Positions 17,601 through 28,423 of a DNA stretch of 64,000 bases are shown here, in pieces. The stretch is from the NCBI GenBank assembly GCA_965204655.1, contig OZ241998.1:372001-436000 (forward strand), given 5' to 3'. The stretch's first letter is position 1, and every line of letters begins with the position of its first letter. The notes under the pieces were generated by a model. The model was not told the DNA's origin. It did not search any database and saw nothing but the letters and a program-made list of their open reading frames with translations. The DNA is from CATQHL01 sp965204655. GTDB lineage: Bacteria; Actinomycetota; Acidimicrobiia; Acidimicrobiales; CATQHL01. The position numbers and the translations under genes are program-made.

Positions 17601-20600
17601 CGGGCAGTGCTTCAATGAGGGGCGGGGAAGAACCCCGCCGTAACACTGAGCGAATAGAGCCTCATCTATGAGACCCTCGGCGCTTCAATGAGGGGCGGGG
17701 AAGAACCCCGCCGTAACTCCACAGGTCGTTCGGGCGGTGCTCCTCGCAAAGCCTGCTTCAATGAGGGGCGGGGAAGAACCCCGCCGTAACCAAGAGCTTG
17801 AGGAGATCCTACAACGCCGGAAACCTGCTTCAATGAGGGGCGGGGAAGAACCCCGCCGTAACGAGTCACGCCCCTAGTCGCCGCAACAAACGCAATCGAG
17901 CTTCAATGAGGGGCGGGGAAGAACCCCGCCGTAACCTCAATCGTGAATTCAAGGCCGGTCGTTAGGGTCTTGCTTCAATGAGGGGCGGGGAAGAACCCCG
18001 CCGTAACCGCGAACCTGTACTTGCGCGCGACCGGCTTTCCTTGCTTCAATGAGGGGCGGGGAAGAACCCCGCCGTAACCGTAACCTGAGCGCCGAGTGAA
18101 CGCCAGAGTAGCCGGCTTCAATGAGGGGCGGGGAAGAACCCCGCCGTAACGCTCATTACCCGAGCGCCCGTCAGGATTATGAGCCGGCTTCAATGAGGGG
18201 CGGGGAAGAACCCCGCCGTAACGCATTCCTTGCCCCATATAGCATCCATCACCATTTTGCTTCAATGAGGGGCGGGGAAGAACCCCGCCGTAACTTAGCG
18301 GTGCGTGGTGCTTCTACTCGGGAATTCGTCGCTTCAATGAGGGGCGGGGAAGAACCCCGCCGTAACGGCGACCCCGGCTTCAAGCTTGAAACCACGACCC
18401 CCGCTTCAATGAGGGGCGGGGAAGAACCCCGCCGTAACGTGGCTTGGTAGGGATAATTACGCTTCGATCTCTCCTGCTTCAATGAGGGGCGGGGAAGAAC
18501 CCCGCCGTAACGCGGAGAGATCGCCGTAGTGGAGTACCGAGAGAATTTGCTTCAATGAGGGGCGGGGAAGAACCCCGCCGTAACCACAGAGCCGCACGCC
18601 GAGACGTGAGACGACCCGGCAGCTTCAATGAGGGGCGGGGAAGAACCCCGCCGTAACAGGAAAAGGCTGGAATCAAGGCTCAATGAGATCAGCCGCTTCA
18701 ATGAGGGGCGGGGAAGAACCCCGCCGTAACTCCGCAAGCTTTCTAGACGCTTGAATTCGTTGGCGTCGCTTCAATGAGGGGCGGGGAAGAACCCCGCCGT
18801 AACAGGCAAGCCTTAGGATTGCGCGGGGAAGCAACCGCACGCTTCAATGAGGGGCGGGGAAGAACCCCGCCGTAACCATCTGCCAGCGGCCGATCAGGCT
18901 TTCCGACCGGTTGCTTCAATGAGGGGCGGGGAAGAACCCCGCCGTAACGCGGCAGACCCCCCGCTTGAGACACGCACGCTTCCAGCTTCAATGAGGGGCG
19001 GGGAAGAACCCCGCCGTAACGATGCCTAACTGGTTTGCCTGCTCTTCCAACCTGCCGCTTCAATGAGGGGCGGGGAAGAACCCCGCCGTAACCAACATCA
19101 TCCAGGTTGACATTTACGAAAGCAATGGGCTTCAATGAGGGGCGGGGAAGAACCCCGCCGTAACTCAGTCTTGCCGTTCCTCCTCGGGATTGAGACGCCG
19201 CTTCAATGAGGGGCGGGGAAGAACCCCGCCGTAACGAACCTCGGAGTGGAGTTTCCTCCGTTATCAATCGCTTCAATGAGGGGCGGGGAAGAACCCCGCC
19301 GTAACGGACGACCCACCAACCTCTGTGCCGCAACATCCACGGCTTCAATGAGGGGCGGGGAAGAACCCCGCCGTAACGTACCCGCTGCGGACACGGCGGC
19401 GTGGGTGCTTCAATGAGGGGCGGGGAAGAACCCCGCCGTAACCTTGCGTGGAGGTGGGGTCTCCCCCGACGGTGAAGATGCTTCAATGAGGGGCGGGGAA
19501 GAACCCCGCCGTAACCCATTAATGTCATGCGGACGACCGGGTCGCAAGCCGGCTTCAATGAGGGGCGGGGAAGAACCCCGCCGTAACTGAAACTGCCCGA
19601 ACCGGAACCGGCGCCCCCGAACTCGCTTCAATGAGGGGCGGGGAAGAACCCCGCCGTAACCGTGTCAAGGATCAAAGCTACGGGGACGACGACAGCCGCT
19701 TCAATGAGGGGCGGGGAAGAACCCCGCCGTAACGACGGGATGCGATTCAGTCAGAACCAGAGGTTATTGGCTTCAATGAGGGGCGGGGAAGAACCCCGCC
19801 GTAACCTATGACTGGCAGACCCTACGCTGACATGCCTGGTGGCTTCAATGAGGGGCGGGGAAGAACCCCGCCGTAACCAGTATCTAGGGCGTAGATTCGG
19901 AAATCCACGGCAACGCTTCAATGAGGGGCGGGGAAGAACCCCGCCGTAACCTCCCTCCTCGTAAGCGCCTCACTACCCCCCACCACGCTTCAATGAGGGG
20001 CGGGGAAGAACCCCGCCGTAACGAGGAGGTCGATGAGGAAACCGGGGAATTCGATGATGCTTCAATGAGGGGCGGGGAAGAACCCCGCCGTAACTCACCG
20101 CCCGGTTGAAACTCGCCGAATATCACGAGCGCTTCAATGAGGGGCGGGGAAGAACCCCGCCGTAACTCGGCCGATATGTTCTCCCACTGCCCGGGTTCGG
20201 GGCTTCAATGAGGGGCGGGGAAGAACCCCGCCGTATCGACCGAGAAACGACCCGCAGCGAGCACCGACGCTTCAATGAGGGGCGGGGAAGAACCCCGCCG
20301 TAACTAGTTTTTTTGCACGAGAATAACCCACGTATATGTTTGCTTCAATGAGGGGCGGGGAAGAACCCCGCCGTAACCGGATCTGCTCCCTCGGCAGCGC
20401 CGATAGCCCGCTTGCTTCAATGAGGGGCGGGGAAGAACCCCGCCGTAACCCCTATGACCTCGTCGTCGTCAGGCGTGAACCCGCCGCTTCAATGAGGGGC
20501 GGGGAAGAACCCCGCCGTAACTTCTACAACTGCAGCACTTCTGGCTCTGTTATTGAAGCTTCAATGAGGGGCGGGGAAGAACCCCGCCGTAACCTGGAGG

Positions 20601-23600
20601 CTCTCTACAACTAGAAGGGAAAACAGAATGCTTCAATGAGGGGCGGGGAAGAACCCCGCCGTAACCTCCGGTTTCAGATAGTACCAACCAACTAGAGAAG
20701 GGCTTCAATGAGGGGCGGGGAAGAACCCCGCCGTAACTGGTCGCTGACCTGGGGCGGAAACGCCGGAAACGCCGGCTTCAATGAGGGGCGGGGAAGAACC
20801 CCGCCGTAACTTCCGTGTATGCCTGTGTGTACGGCTTGATGGCTTCGCTTCAATGAGGGGCGGGGAAGAACCCCGCCGTAACCTCCAAGTATCGCTTCCA
20901 ATAGACCTGACCACCCTTGCTTCAATGAGGGGCGGGGAAGAACCCCGCCGTAACGATGGAAAATTACAGAACACAACTGGCGGCTGGAGAGCTTCAATGA
21001 GGGGCGGGGAAGAACCCCGCCGTAACGCGGACTTCGGTGGGGTTGGAAGCTACCTCGCGGGGGCTTCAATGAGGGGCGGGGAAGAACCCCGCCGTAACCA
21101 AACGGAGGGGCGTAAAACGAATTCCTCGAGGGCCAGCTTCAATGAGGGGCGGGGAAGAACCCCGCCGTAACAACGGAAACCTCACTAGTAGTGAATTCCG
21201 TGTTAGCGCTTCAATGAGGGGCGGGGAAGAACCCCGCCGTAACTTTGGCTTGGTATTCAATTTTTTCCATAGTTACTCCGCTTCAATGAGGGGCGGGGAA
21301 GAACCCCGCCGTAACAACTTATGGAAGACGAGACGCAATGGACGCCCGTCGCTTCAATGAGGGGCGGGGAAGAACCCCGCCGTAACCGCATTGCTTCTGA
21401 CGTGGTCTATGCCGGCATCATTGCTTCAATGAGGGGCGGGGAAGAACCCCGCCGTAACTACGAGTTCGTGGGGGATCGCGGTGCGCCGGTTATTGCTTCA
21501 ATGAGGGGCGGGGAAGAACCCCGCCGTAACTATCTACACCTGGCTTGCTGCCAGTCCTGACGAATTGCTTCAATGAGGGGCGGGGAAGAACCCCGCCGTA
21601 ACCTGAAGCGTGTAGAACAGGCAGCAATGGCAATGCTGCTTCAATGAGGGGCGGGGAAGAACCCCGCCGTAACGCAGCCAACGCTTATCGCCGTTAGTCT
21701 TGACGAGCGGCTTCAATGAGGGGCGGGGAAGAACCCCGCCGTAACTATGGAAACTGGCTGGACGCCAAGAAGCTCTAATGGGCTTCAATGAGGGGCGGGG
21801 AAGAACCCCGCCGTAACATATCAGCGCTACGGAAGACCGACTCCGGATTAGCGCTTCAATGAGGGGCGGGGAAGAACCCCGCCGTAACCTGAAAGCCCCC
21901 GCCGCCGGAACGTCAGTCCAAGCCGCTTCAATGAGGGGCGGGGAAGAACCCCGCCGTAACGCTTATGACCGCCCCGACCGCTACGGAATTACCGAGCTTC
22001 AATGAGGGGCGGGGAAGAACCCCGCCGTAACGTAAGGCAGTCCTGTTATTCCATGTTCCTTCCGCCTGCTTCAATGAGGGGCGGGGAAGAACCCCGCCGT
22101 AACTGGAAAGCATCGTAACGAACCGGAAAAGCCTGATTACGCTTCAATGAGGGGCGGGGAAGAACCCCGCCGTAACAGCGGCTAAGGCGGCTAGGCGGTC
22201 GTACTTACGCAGTGCTTCAATGAGGGGCGGGGAAGAACCCCGCCGTAACTCCCCGAGCGCAACTGGAGGTAACCAATGATATTGGGCTTCAATGAGGGGC
22301 GGGGAAGAACCCCGCCGTAACGAGGAGTAGTCAATGAGGAATCAGTCAGTAGCTACTCGCTTCAATGAGGGGCGGGGAAGAACCCCGCCGTAACGACGCT
22401 GATGCTGAGGGTGTAACCCTTAGCGGTGGTGCTTCAATGAGGGGCGGGGAAGAACCCCGCCGTAACCGGCGGCGCAGGCGGCGCAACAGGTTCGGGTTCC
22501 GGGCTTCAATGAGGGGCGGGGAAGAACCCCGCCGTAACCTTCAAGGCGGAAACCGAACCCGGTCGGCGGTGGGGGCTTCAATGAGGGGCGGGGAAGAACC
22601 CCGCCGTAACCTACGCCGCCGCCGGGAAATCCCCCTAGCCCGCCCCGCTTCAATGAGGGGCGGGGAAGAACCCCGCCGTAACCTTCGCAAGCAAATTTGC
22701 GAATTGGAAGAGGAAAAGGCTTCAATGAGGGGCGGGGAAGAACCCCGCCGTAACCCTGGCGGTGGTCGTCCTCTATGATCTCGCCTCGGTTGCTTCAATG
22801 AGGGGCGGGGAAGAACCCCGCCGTAACTGGGACGGATTTGGTAACGCAATCTATTGCTGCCGTGCTTCAATGAGGGGCGGGGAAGAACCCCGCCGTAACT
22901 TGTCTACAAATATTCGCTGTCGGACGCCCGGTATAGCTTCAATGAGGGGCGGGGAAGAACCCCGCCGTAACCTGTACCACTGGAAATGAAACGTACAGAA
23001 TTTCCGGGCTTCAATGAGGGGCGGGGAAGAACCCCGCCGTAACCCACAAAATTGAAGGAACAGATCACTCTGTTATCCGGGCTTCAATGAGGGGCGGGGA
23101 AGAACCCCGCCGTAACATCAGCAGACTGCGCAGGAGCGCAGAGATCGTATTGCTTCAATGAGGGGCGGGGAAGAACCCCGCCGTAACGGAGGAGTACTCC
23201 ACGAGGATTGAGACCAGAGCCTCGCTTCAATGAGGGGCGGGGAAGAACCCCGCCGTAACAGATGCTGCGATCTTGCATAAGTCACGGCGGGGCGTCGCTT
23301 CAATGAGGGGCGGGGAAGAACCCCGCCGTAACATTGTTACAAATATGACAGTTTCCTGTCATTATGTCGCTTCAATGAGGGGCGGGGAAGAACCCCGCCG
23401 TAACGCTTACTTGTCCGTCGCTTATCCGGTGCTTAATGTGCTTCAATGAGGGGCGGGGAAGAACCCCGCCGTAACCCGGAGAGAGGCAGCAGAGCGTAGA
23501 CGTGAGCAGCCGCTTCAATGAGGGGCGGGGAAGAACCCCGCCGTAACCCGCACCGGTGAGGGGTCTGAGTTCGCCGCCATCAGCGCTTCAATGAGGGGCG

Positions 23601-25861
23601 GGGAAGAACCCCGCCGTAACCCAGTAGGCGTGCCCTCCTTTGAAGCAACCCGTTTTGCTTCAATGAGGGGCGGGGAAGAACCCCGCCGTAACATCGGGGA
23701 GGACGTGATGGAGAACCTGAAAGCGAGGCTTCAATGAGGGGCGGGGAAGAACCCCGCCGTAACACGCAAGTGTCTAGGCGCCGCACCAGTCGAGTTTCAG
23801 CTTCAATGAGGGGCGGGGAAGAACCCCGCCGTAACATACCGAGAGCGGATCCAAGAGTTCGCCGAGTCGACGCTTCAATGAGGGGCGGGGAAGAACCCCG
23901 CCGTAACCGGCCCTAACAGACCACCAATTAGTTACCCCGGCGGGGCTTCAATGAGGGGCGGGGAAGAACCCCGCCGTAACATTATTGAAGAGTTCGCCTG
24001 CGGCGTCGCCGAAATTGCTTCAATGAGGGGCGGGGAAGAACCCCGCCGTAACTGTAGACGTCTACCTGAATGACATTGCCATTGCCTAGCTTCAATGAGG
24101 GGCGGGGAAGAACCCCGCCGTAACGGCAAGTCCTTTGGATCCCAGTTTGCCCGGAAAGCGGCTTCAATGAGGGGCGGGGAAGAACCCCGCCGTAACTTCA
24201 TAGAAGATCGCCCCCGCCTGAAGAACCCCGTTGCTTCAATGAGGGGCGGGGAAGAACCCCGCCGTAACTCTTCGGGACATAGCGGACATCCCGAACACGC
24301 CGGGGCTTCAATGAGGGGCGGGGAAGAACCCCGCCGTAACCGGCGTTAGTCGTGATACTTGGCCGGCGGCGGGCATGCTTCAATGAGGGGCGGGGAAGAA
24401 CCCCGCCGTAACACTGACCGCAAGGTCAAAGCATCAGTCAAGAAAGGCGCTTCAATGAGGGGCGGGGAAGAACCCCGCCGTAACCGGAGGCTCTGCTAGC
24501 AACTCCTCGGCTAACTCCCCCGCTTCAATGAGGGGCGGGGAAGAACCCCGCCGTAACTAATGTTTAATACAATTAGGCTCAATACCACTATTCCGCTTCA
24601 ATGAGGGGCGGGGAAGAACCCCGCCGTAACACGGAATTCAACGCCGCCGTCTTCAACGACCACGTGGCTTCAATGAGGGGCGGGGAAGAACCCCGCCGTA
24701 ACCTGCGCCGGGGTGGGAGACCCGTCAAATGCGCTCGTGCTTCAATGAGGGGCGGGGAAGAACCCCGCCGTAACGCCAGGTCGCCTCTAGAGCCCTCCAC
24801 GCCGCACGAGCGCTTCAATGAGGGGCGGGGAAGAACCCCGCCGTAACGGTGAGAGCCTTAACCGGGTCGTACTCCGTCCCGAGGCTTCAATGAGGGGCGG
24901 GGAAGAACCCCGCCGTAACGCTTGCGCAGTGAACGAAAAGCCGTAACTACGAGACCCCCCAACATTTTGCAGGCTTCAATGAGGGGCGGGGAAGAACCCC
25001 GCCGTAACCTCGCTCTTGGCGGCAGCCCGCTTCAATGAGGGGCGGGGAAGAACCCCGCCGTAACAGACTAGATCGCACATGCGCTTACCCTAAGTCGGCT
25101 TCAATGAGGGGCGGGGAAGAACCCCGCCGTAACGCCCGAGACCCAGGGCTTCAGCGTAGCTTCAATGAGGGGCGGGGAAGAACCCCGCCGTAACCCTGCC
25201 GTGCCGTGGCTTCAATGAGGGGCGGGGAAGAACCCCGCCGTAACATTGTCCCGAGTCGCTGCAGGCGATAGATGCTTCAATGAGGGGCGGGGAAGAACCC
25301 CGCCGGCCCCATCGCTCAGCTCCTCGGCGCTTCAATGAGGGGCGGGGAAGAACCCCGCCGTAACGGCTAGTACGCCTTCATCTCCTAGGGCTTCAATGAG
25401 GGGCGGGGAAGAATAGGTGTGAAGCCAGAAGACGCAGAGGCTTCAATGAGGGGCGGGGAAGAACCCCGCCGTAACGTCCGCGAGGTCTACCTGACGGCTG
25501 GCAGCCACGCACAGCCTGCTTCAATGAGGGGCGGGGAAGAACCCCGCCGTAAACCGCGAAAGAGCCAATGAGGGGCGAACCCCGCCGACGTGACGAAGCC
25601 TTCGAGGCGGCTTCAATGAGGGGCGGGGAAGAACCCCGCCGTAACCTTCGTAACGGGTCTAGAGGCTTCAATGAGGGGCGGGGAATCCCTCAGACGATCA
25701 CGAGGCCCGGCTTCAATGAGGGGCGGGGAAGAACCCCGCCGTAACTGGCGTCCAGCTTCATGGCGGGAAGAACGCCTAAGCCAGCCCGCAAGCTTCAATG
25801 AGGGGCGGGGAAGAACCCCGCCGATGCTTCAATGAGGGGCGGGGAAGAACCCCGCCGTAAC
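14660..25861 (-). CRISPR. Very large type I-G CRISPR array (about 158 repeat units)
   Basis: The 36-nt repeat reads on the + strand from GCTTCAATG through a GGCGGGG/CCCCGCC stem with an AAGAA loop to GTAAC. By hand count there are 143 regular units from 14660 to 24919 with a period of 70-74 bp (spacers 34-38 nt), then about 15 more recognisable starts plus degenerate copies up to 25861. Read on the minus strand the repeat ends in ATTGAAGC, like the conserved ATTGAAA-type 3' end of many type I repeats. crRNAs are therefore probably transcribed leftward, from the cas2 side. Regular repeats are almost invariant: the leftmost has a changed first base, and the one at 20202 has A to T at 20236. The last kilobase on the right is eroded (see next feature). 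Confidence 0.97.
24920..25861 (-). repeat. Eroded end of the CRISPR array
   Basis: Spacers here range from 2 to 46 nt, and many repeats are cut. A 53-nt interval at 24920-24972 holds only GCCGTAAC of a lost repeat. Repeats at 25274, 25390, 25665 and 25792 stop early but keep the GCTTCAATGAGGGGCGGGG side. The repeat near 25563 has an internal deletion, and another near 25755 is badly scrambled. The last two repeats are separated by only 2 nt. The final repeat (25826-25861) is intact. Truncated repeats nearly always keep the crRNA-handle half and lose the GTTACGG half together with neighbouring spacer bases. Confidence 0.9.
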
Positions 25862-26039
25862 AGCTCTTGTTTTTTATTGGGTTTTAGCAGGAGTTTTGCG
25901 GAAGTTTGCGAGTGCTGACGAGTTGGTGGGTTTTGAGGGGAGAAGCTGTTTAGTTGTCAAGGGGCAAACTCGGCGGCACGCTGGGGTTATGCCGTTTCGA
26001 GAAGTTGCTGGCAGGTTATCTGTCATTGAACCTCTCGCA
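25862..26039 (-). promoter_or_regulatory. Probable CRISPR leader
   Basis: The 178 bp between cas2 and the last intact repeat contain no gene. Read leftward, the stretch has TTGACA at 25960-25955, a good -35 box, followed by an A-rich run (CCCAATAAAAAACAAGAG) just before the first repeat. Together with the repeat polarity and the adjacent cas2, this makes it the best leader candidate. The -10 region (CTCAAA at 17 bp) is poor. Confidence 0.6.
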
Positions 26040-26339
26040 TCATATAACGACTGGCCCGCTGGTTGGCAAGGGTAAGGATATTCCCATGAATGTGAAGCAC
26101 TCCTTTCCTCTCTCTAGCGGGTCACCTAGGTCGATCATAGCGACTGAGTCTTCCCCGTGGTGGATTATCTCGCCGAGTTCTTGACGAAGTTCTAGGAATT
26201 CCATTCCGTCTAGGTCGGAGAGGAAAACGCTGTATTGCATGGGCCAGCCGTATTCCGTCATCTTCTTATGGACTCTTCGGAGTCTTTTAGGATCACGGAT
26301 GTCGTAAGCAACAATATAACGTCTTCGTCCTTTTGGCAT
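26040..26339 (-). CDS. cas2: CRISPR-associated Cas2
   Basis: Small adaptation protein of 99 residues that bridges two Cas1 dimers during spacer integration. The ferredoxin-like first strand reads RRYIVAYDIRDPKRLRRVHK with the conserved aspartate, followed by YGWPMQYSVFLSDL. ATG 26339 begins four residues before the conserved strand. It is separated from cas4-cas1 by 440 bp, which is unusual because these genes are normally adjacent; that gap contains a second, degenerate repeat array. It is read toward the array and leader. Confidence 0.95.
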   Translation of the reverse strand: MPKGRRRYIVAYDIRDPKRLRRVHKKMTEYGWPMQYSVFLSDLDGMEFLELRQELGEIIHHGEDSVAMIDLGDPLERGKECFTFMGISLPLPTSGPVVI

Positions 26340-26404
26340 TGGTTATCTCATTGTTACTGGAATGGGGAAATCACCATGAGAATTCCGTCCTAGTGATCTA
26401 GAAA

Positions 26405-26517
26405 TTGGCTTTTAGCCAAAGACAAGGCAAGTGTCTTTTATTGTAACCCAAGTCGCAACCCCAAATCAAGATCCACGTGGACTTTTAGCTGGCAGGGTAA
26501 GTACTTCTTATTGCAAA
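26405..26517 (-). repeat. Two weak copies of the degenerate repeat family
   Basis: Segments starting CTTTTAGC at 26409 and 26482 are 73 bp apart. They share CTTTTAGC, GG(C/T)AAGT and a CTT(T/C)TATTG-like end. Their order of motifs resembles the clearer copies at 26604-26788, but similarity is low and the link may be coincidental. The first copy also contains a TTGGCT/AGCCAA hairpin. Confidence 0.35.
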
Positions 26518-26603
26518 AGATGGGTGTGCTTCTGATTTGTTATTACTGGGTAATCAGTGACGTTTTAGAAGAAAGTTCTCGTGTTGCCCGCCCGCTCACT
26601 GTT

Positions 26604-26788
26604 CCCCTTGAATAAATTCGCAGAAAGAGTTACTTATCGTAGCCGGACGCCTCACTTAGGCATACCAGTGGAGAGACCTTTTAATGAATTCACAGAAAGA
26701 GTCACTTATCGTGGTGACTGGCCGGGTTCGTTGCCGCCCGCTCACAATTCCTCTTTAATGAATTCGCAGGAAGAGTGCTTATCGTGTC
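26604..26788 (-). CRISPR. Second, degenerate CRISPR-like mini-array (three repeats, two spacers)
   Basis: Three copies of a roughly 36-nt repeat share GAATTC(G/A)CAG, AAGAGT and CTTATCGT on the + strand. They are spaced 72 and 74 bp, with unrelated 34-38-nt intervals between them. Read leftward they end in CATTAAA or TTATTCAAG, echoing the ATTGAAGC end of the main repeat. Length and period match the main array, but the sequence is different. The rightmost copy overlaps the stop codon of cas4-cas1, so the repeat unit appears copied from the 3' end of that gene. It could be a spontaneous CRISPR locus or a plain tandem duplication. Confidence 0.6.
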
Positions 26789-28422
26789 ATGAAAGGTACG
26801 TAGTGCGGAACCTCTCCTAGAAGATGCGCCCCCAACATTCGGGCTTGAACTTCAAACACTCGGCGGTAAGAGATGCGGTAGTGATAGATCGGGTGAGTGA
26901 TTATCTGCTCTAAGCGTCGCTCGTATGATGCGATGAAAGAACGTCTCGCTTTTGAGGTCAGAGCCACGCCGCGTGCCCTCACGACGAAACCTGACCGACT
27001 TACTTCCCCGTTGTTGATAGCTGTGATGACTACGGAATCCGCAACCAGAGGACGAAACTCCTCGGCAAGGTCAAGCGCCAAGGCCGGTCTGCCAAACCTA
27101 GGCTTGTGATAGACCCCTAGATAAGGATCAAAGCCCACGCCGATTAAAGTGGCGGTCAGGTCTTTGGTTAAGAGTGAATAGGCGTAAGACAAAAGGCAGT
27201 TGACTGGATCCTGTGGGGGTCTCCGGTTCCTTCCGTTCATATTGAACGTCCCTATGTCGTCTGATGCCAACATTCTTGAAAAGTGAGAAAAGTAGAGGCG
27301 GCCGGCCGTGCCTTCAATGCCTAGCAGCGATTCGATGGAAGGCGCATTAGAAGCTTGCTCAGCCAAGTTGTTGAGTTGCTCAAGAACTTCGTCGCAGTTA
27401 GATCGAGAGTTGCGCCGCAAGAGCGTTCGGCAGTTCTTGATCTTGCCTCTAACCATATTCTGGGCGATGGGCAGACCCGCCTGAGCTGCTACCGCAACCT
27501 GCCGCCTGCGCAGTTCCACGTGTTTTGACGGGAGACCGGTAGCTATCCCCTTAAACCAGCCGCCGTAGGAAAACCAACACACGGGAACTTCTCGGTCAAA
27601 AGCGGATCGCATCAGTTGTGAGCTCAATTGGACGTTTCCTAATACGCTGATCTGGGAGACGTCCAGCATCCGAACGGACTCGATTTCTTTTTTGTGGAGG
27701 GTGACGGTTACCCTGCCGGAACGTATTCCGACCTTTGCTCCTTGCTGAGAGACGTAGAGAGGCCTTGCGGCCGGATCTCGGGGCGTGAGGCGGCGCGGGC
27801 GCTTAGAAACTCTTTGTGCATGTAGGTTCGTTTCGTCCGGAAGGCAGATCCCGACGAGCGAACACCTCGGACACTTGGGGCTGTCTATTAACGGCGGGGG
27901 AATGGTGGCAGATGCCGCTACCTCTCTGAGTTCGGCAAGAAGTTCCTTGGTTTGAGAGGTCAGTTTTTCGTCGAAGGAAACGTCCACTCTTTCCCGTGTT
28001 TCGTTGAAGTAGATCTGGCCTTCGGTGCACTCGTAGCCGTGTTCCTGAAGGAGAAGTCCGATGGCGCAAAGCTGCACTAGCTCCGGAGTCCAGGCAGGGC
28101 CGTGTAAAGGCGGCCTGCCTCTCTTGACTTCGACGGGAACGACGCGCCCGCCGGAACTTTCGATGATGTCGGCCTTGGCGATCAGCCCGAGTTTTTCCGA
28201 GCCGAGTAGAACGGATTTGGCCAGCTTGACAGGGTCGTCTTCCTCTGGACCCTCAAACTTGCCACCGCCAGCGTCTACGACCCTATGGACGTAACTTCCC
28301 TCGGCGGTGTCAGGATTGTCTTCAAAGCGGGACTGCACCCATTCGATGTAAAAAGCACGCTTGCAATACTCAAACTCGTTGAGCATCCTCGCAGGCACAA
28401 GTGCGGGAACATCAGCAGTCAT
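26779..28422 (-). CDS. cas4-cas1: Cas4-Cas1 fusion protein
   Basis: Adaptation integrase fused to the PAM-selecting Cas4 nuclease, 547 residues from ATG 28422. The Cas4 part (about residues 1-190) has a cysteine in EYCKRAFY, nuclease-like VVPVEVKRG, and the C-terminal cysteines CPRCSLVGIC for an iron-sulfur cluster. The Cas1 part (from about 205) carries the catalytic glutamate in GIEGTAGRLYF and the histidine/acidic pair in YHKPRFGRPALALDLAEEF. Such fusions are characteristic of type I-G/I-U loci, where they control protospacer choice. The ATG follows the stop of the cas8-like gene by one base; a TTG at 28443 is the other possible start. Confidence 0.95.
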   Translation of the reverse strand: MTADVPALVPARMLNEFEYCKRAFYIEWVQSRFEDNPDTAEGSYVHRVVDAGGGKFEGPEEDDPVKLAKSVLLGSEKLGLIAKADIIESSGGRVVPVEVKRGRPPLHGPAWTPELVQLCAIGLLLQEHGYECTEGQIYFNETRERVDVSFDEKLTSQTKELLAELREVAASATIPPPLIDSPKCPRCSLVGICLPDETNLHAQRVSKRPRRLTPRDPAARPLYVSQQGAKVGIRSGRVTVTLHKKEIESVRMLDVSQISVLGNVQLSSQLMRSAFDREVPVCWFSYGGWFKGIATGLPSKHVELRRRQVAVAAQAGLPIAQNMVRGKIKNCRTLLRRNSRSNCDEVLEQLNNLAEQASNAPSIESLLGIEGTAGRLYFSHFSRMLASDDIGTFNMNGRNRRPPQDPVNCLLSYAYSLLTKDLTATLIGVGFDPYLGVYHKPRFGRPALALDLAEEFRPLVADSVVITAINNGEVSRSGFVVRARGVALTSKARRSFIASYERRLEQIITHPIYHYRISYRRVFEVQARMLGAHLLGEVPHYVPFMTR

Positions 28423-28423
28423 C

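Noticed and set aside
14660..25861. Many open frames encoding repeated MRGGEEPRRN or YGGVLPRPSLK peptides
   Set aside because: They are translations of the CRISPR repeat on both strands, interrupted by unrelated spacers; not genes.
26581..26820. Rightward frame with a repeated ERVTYR peptide between cas2 and cas4-cas1
   Set aside because: The peptide repeat is just the translated degenerate repeat family; there is no ribosome site or recognisable domain.
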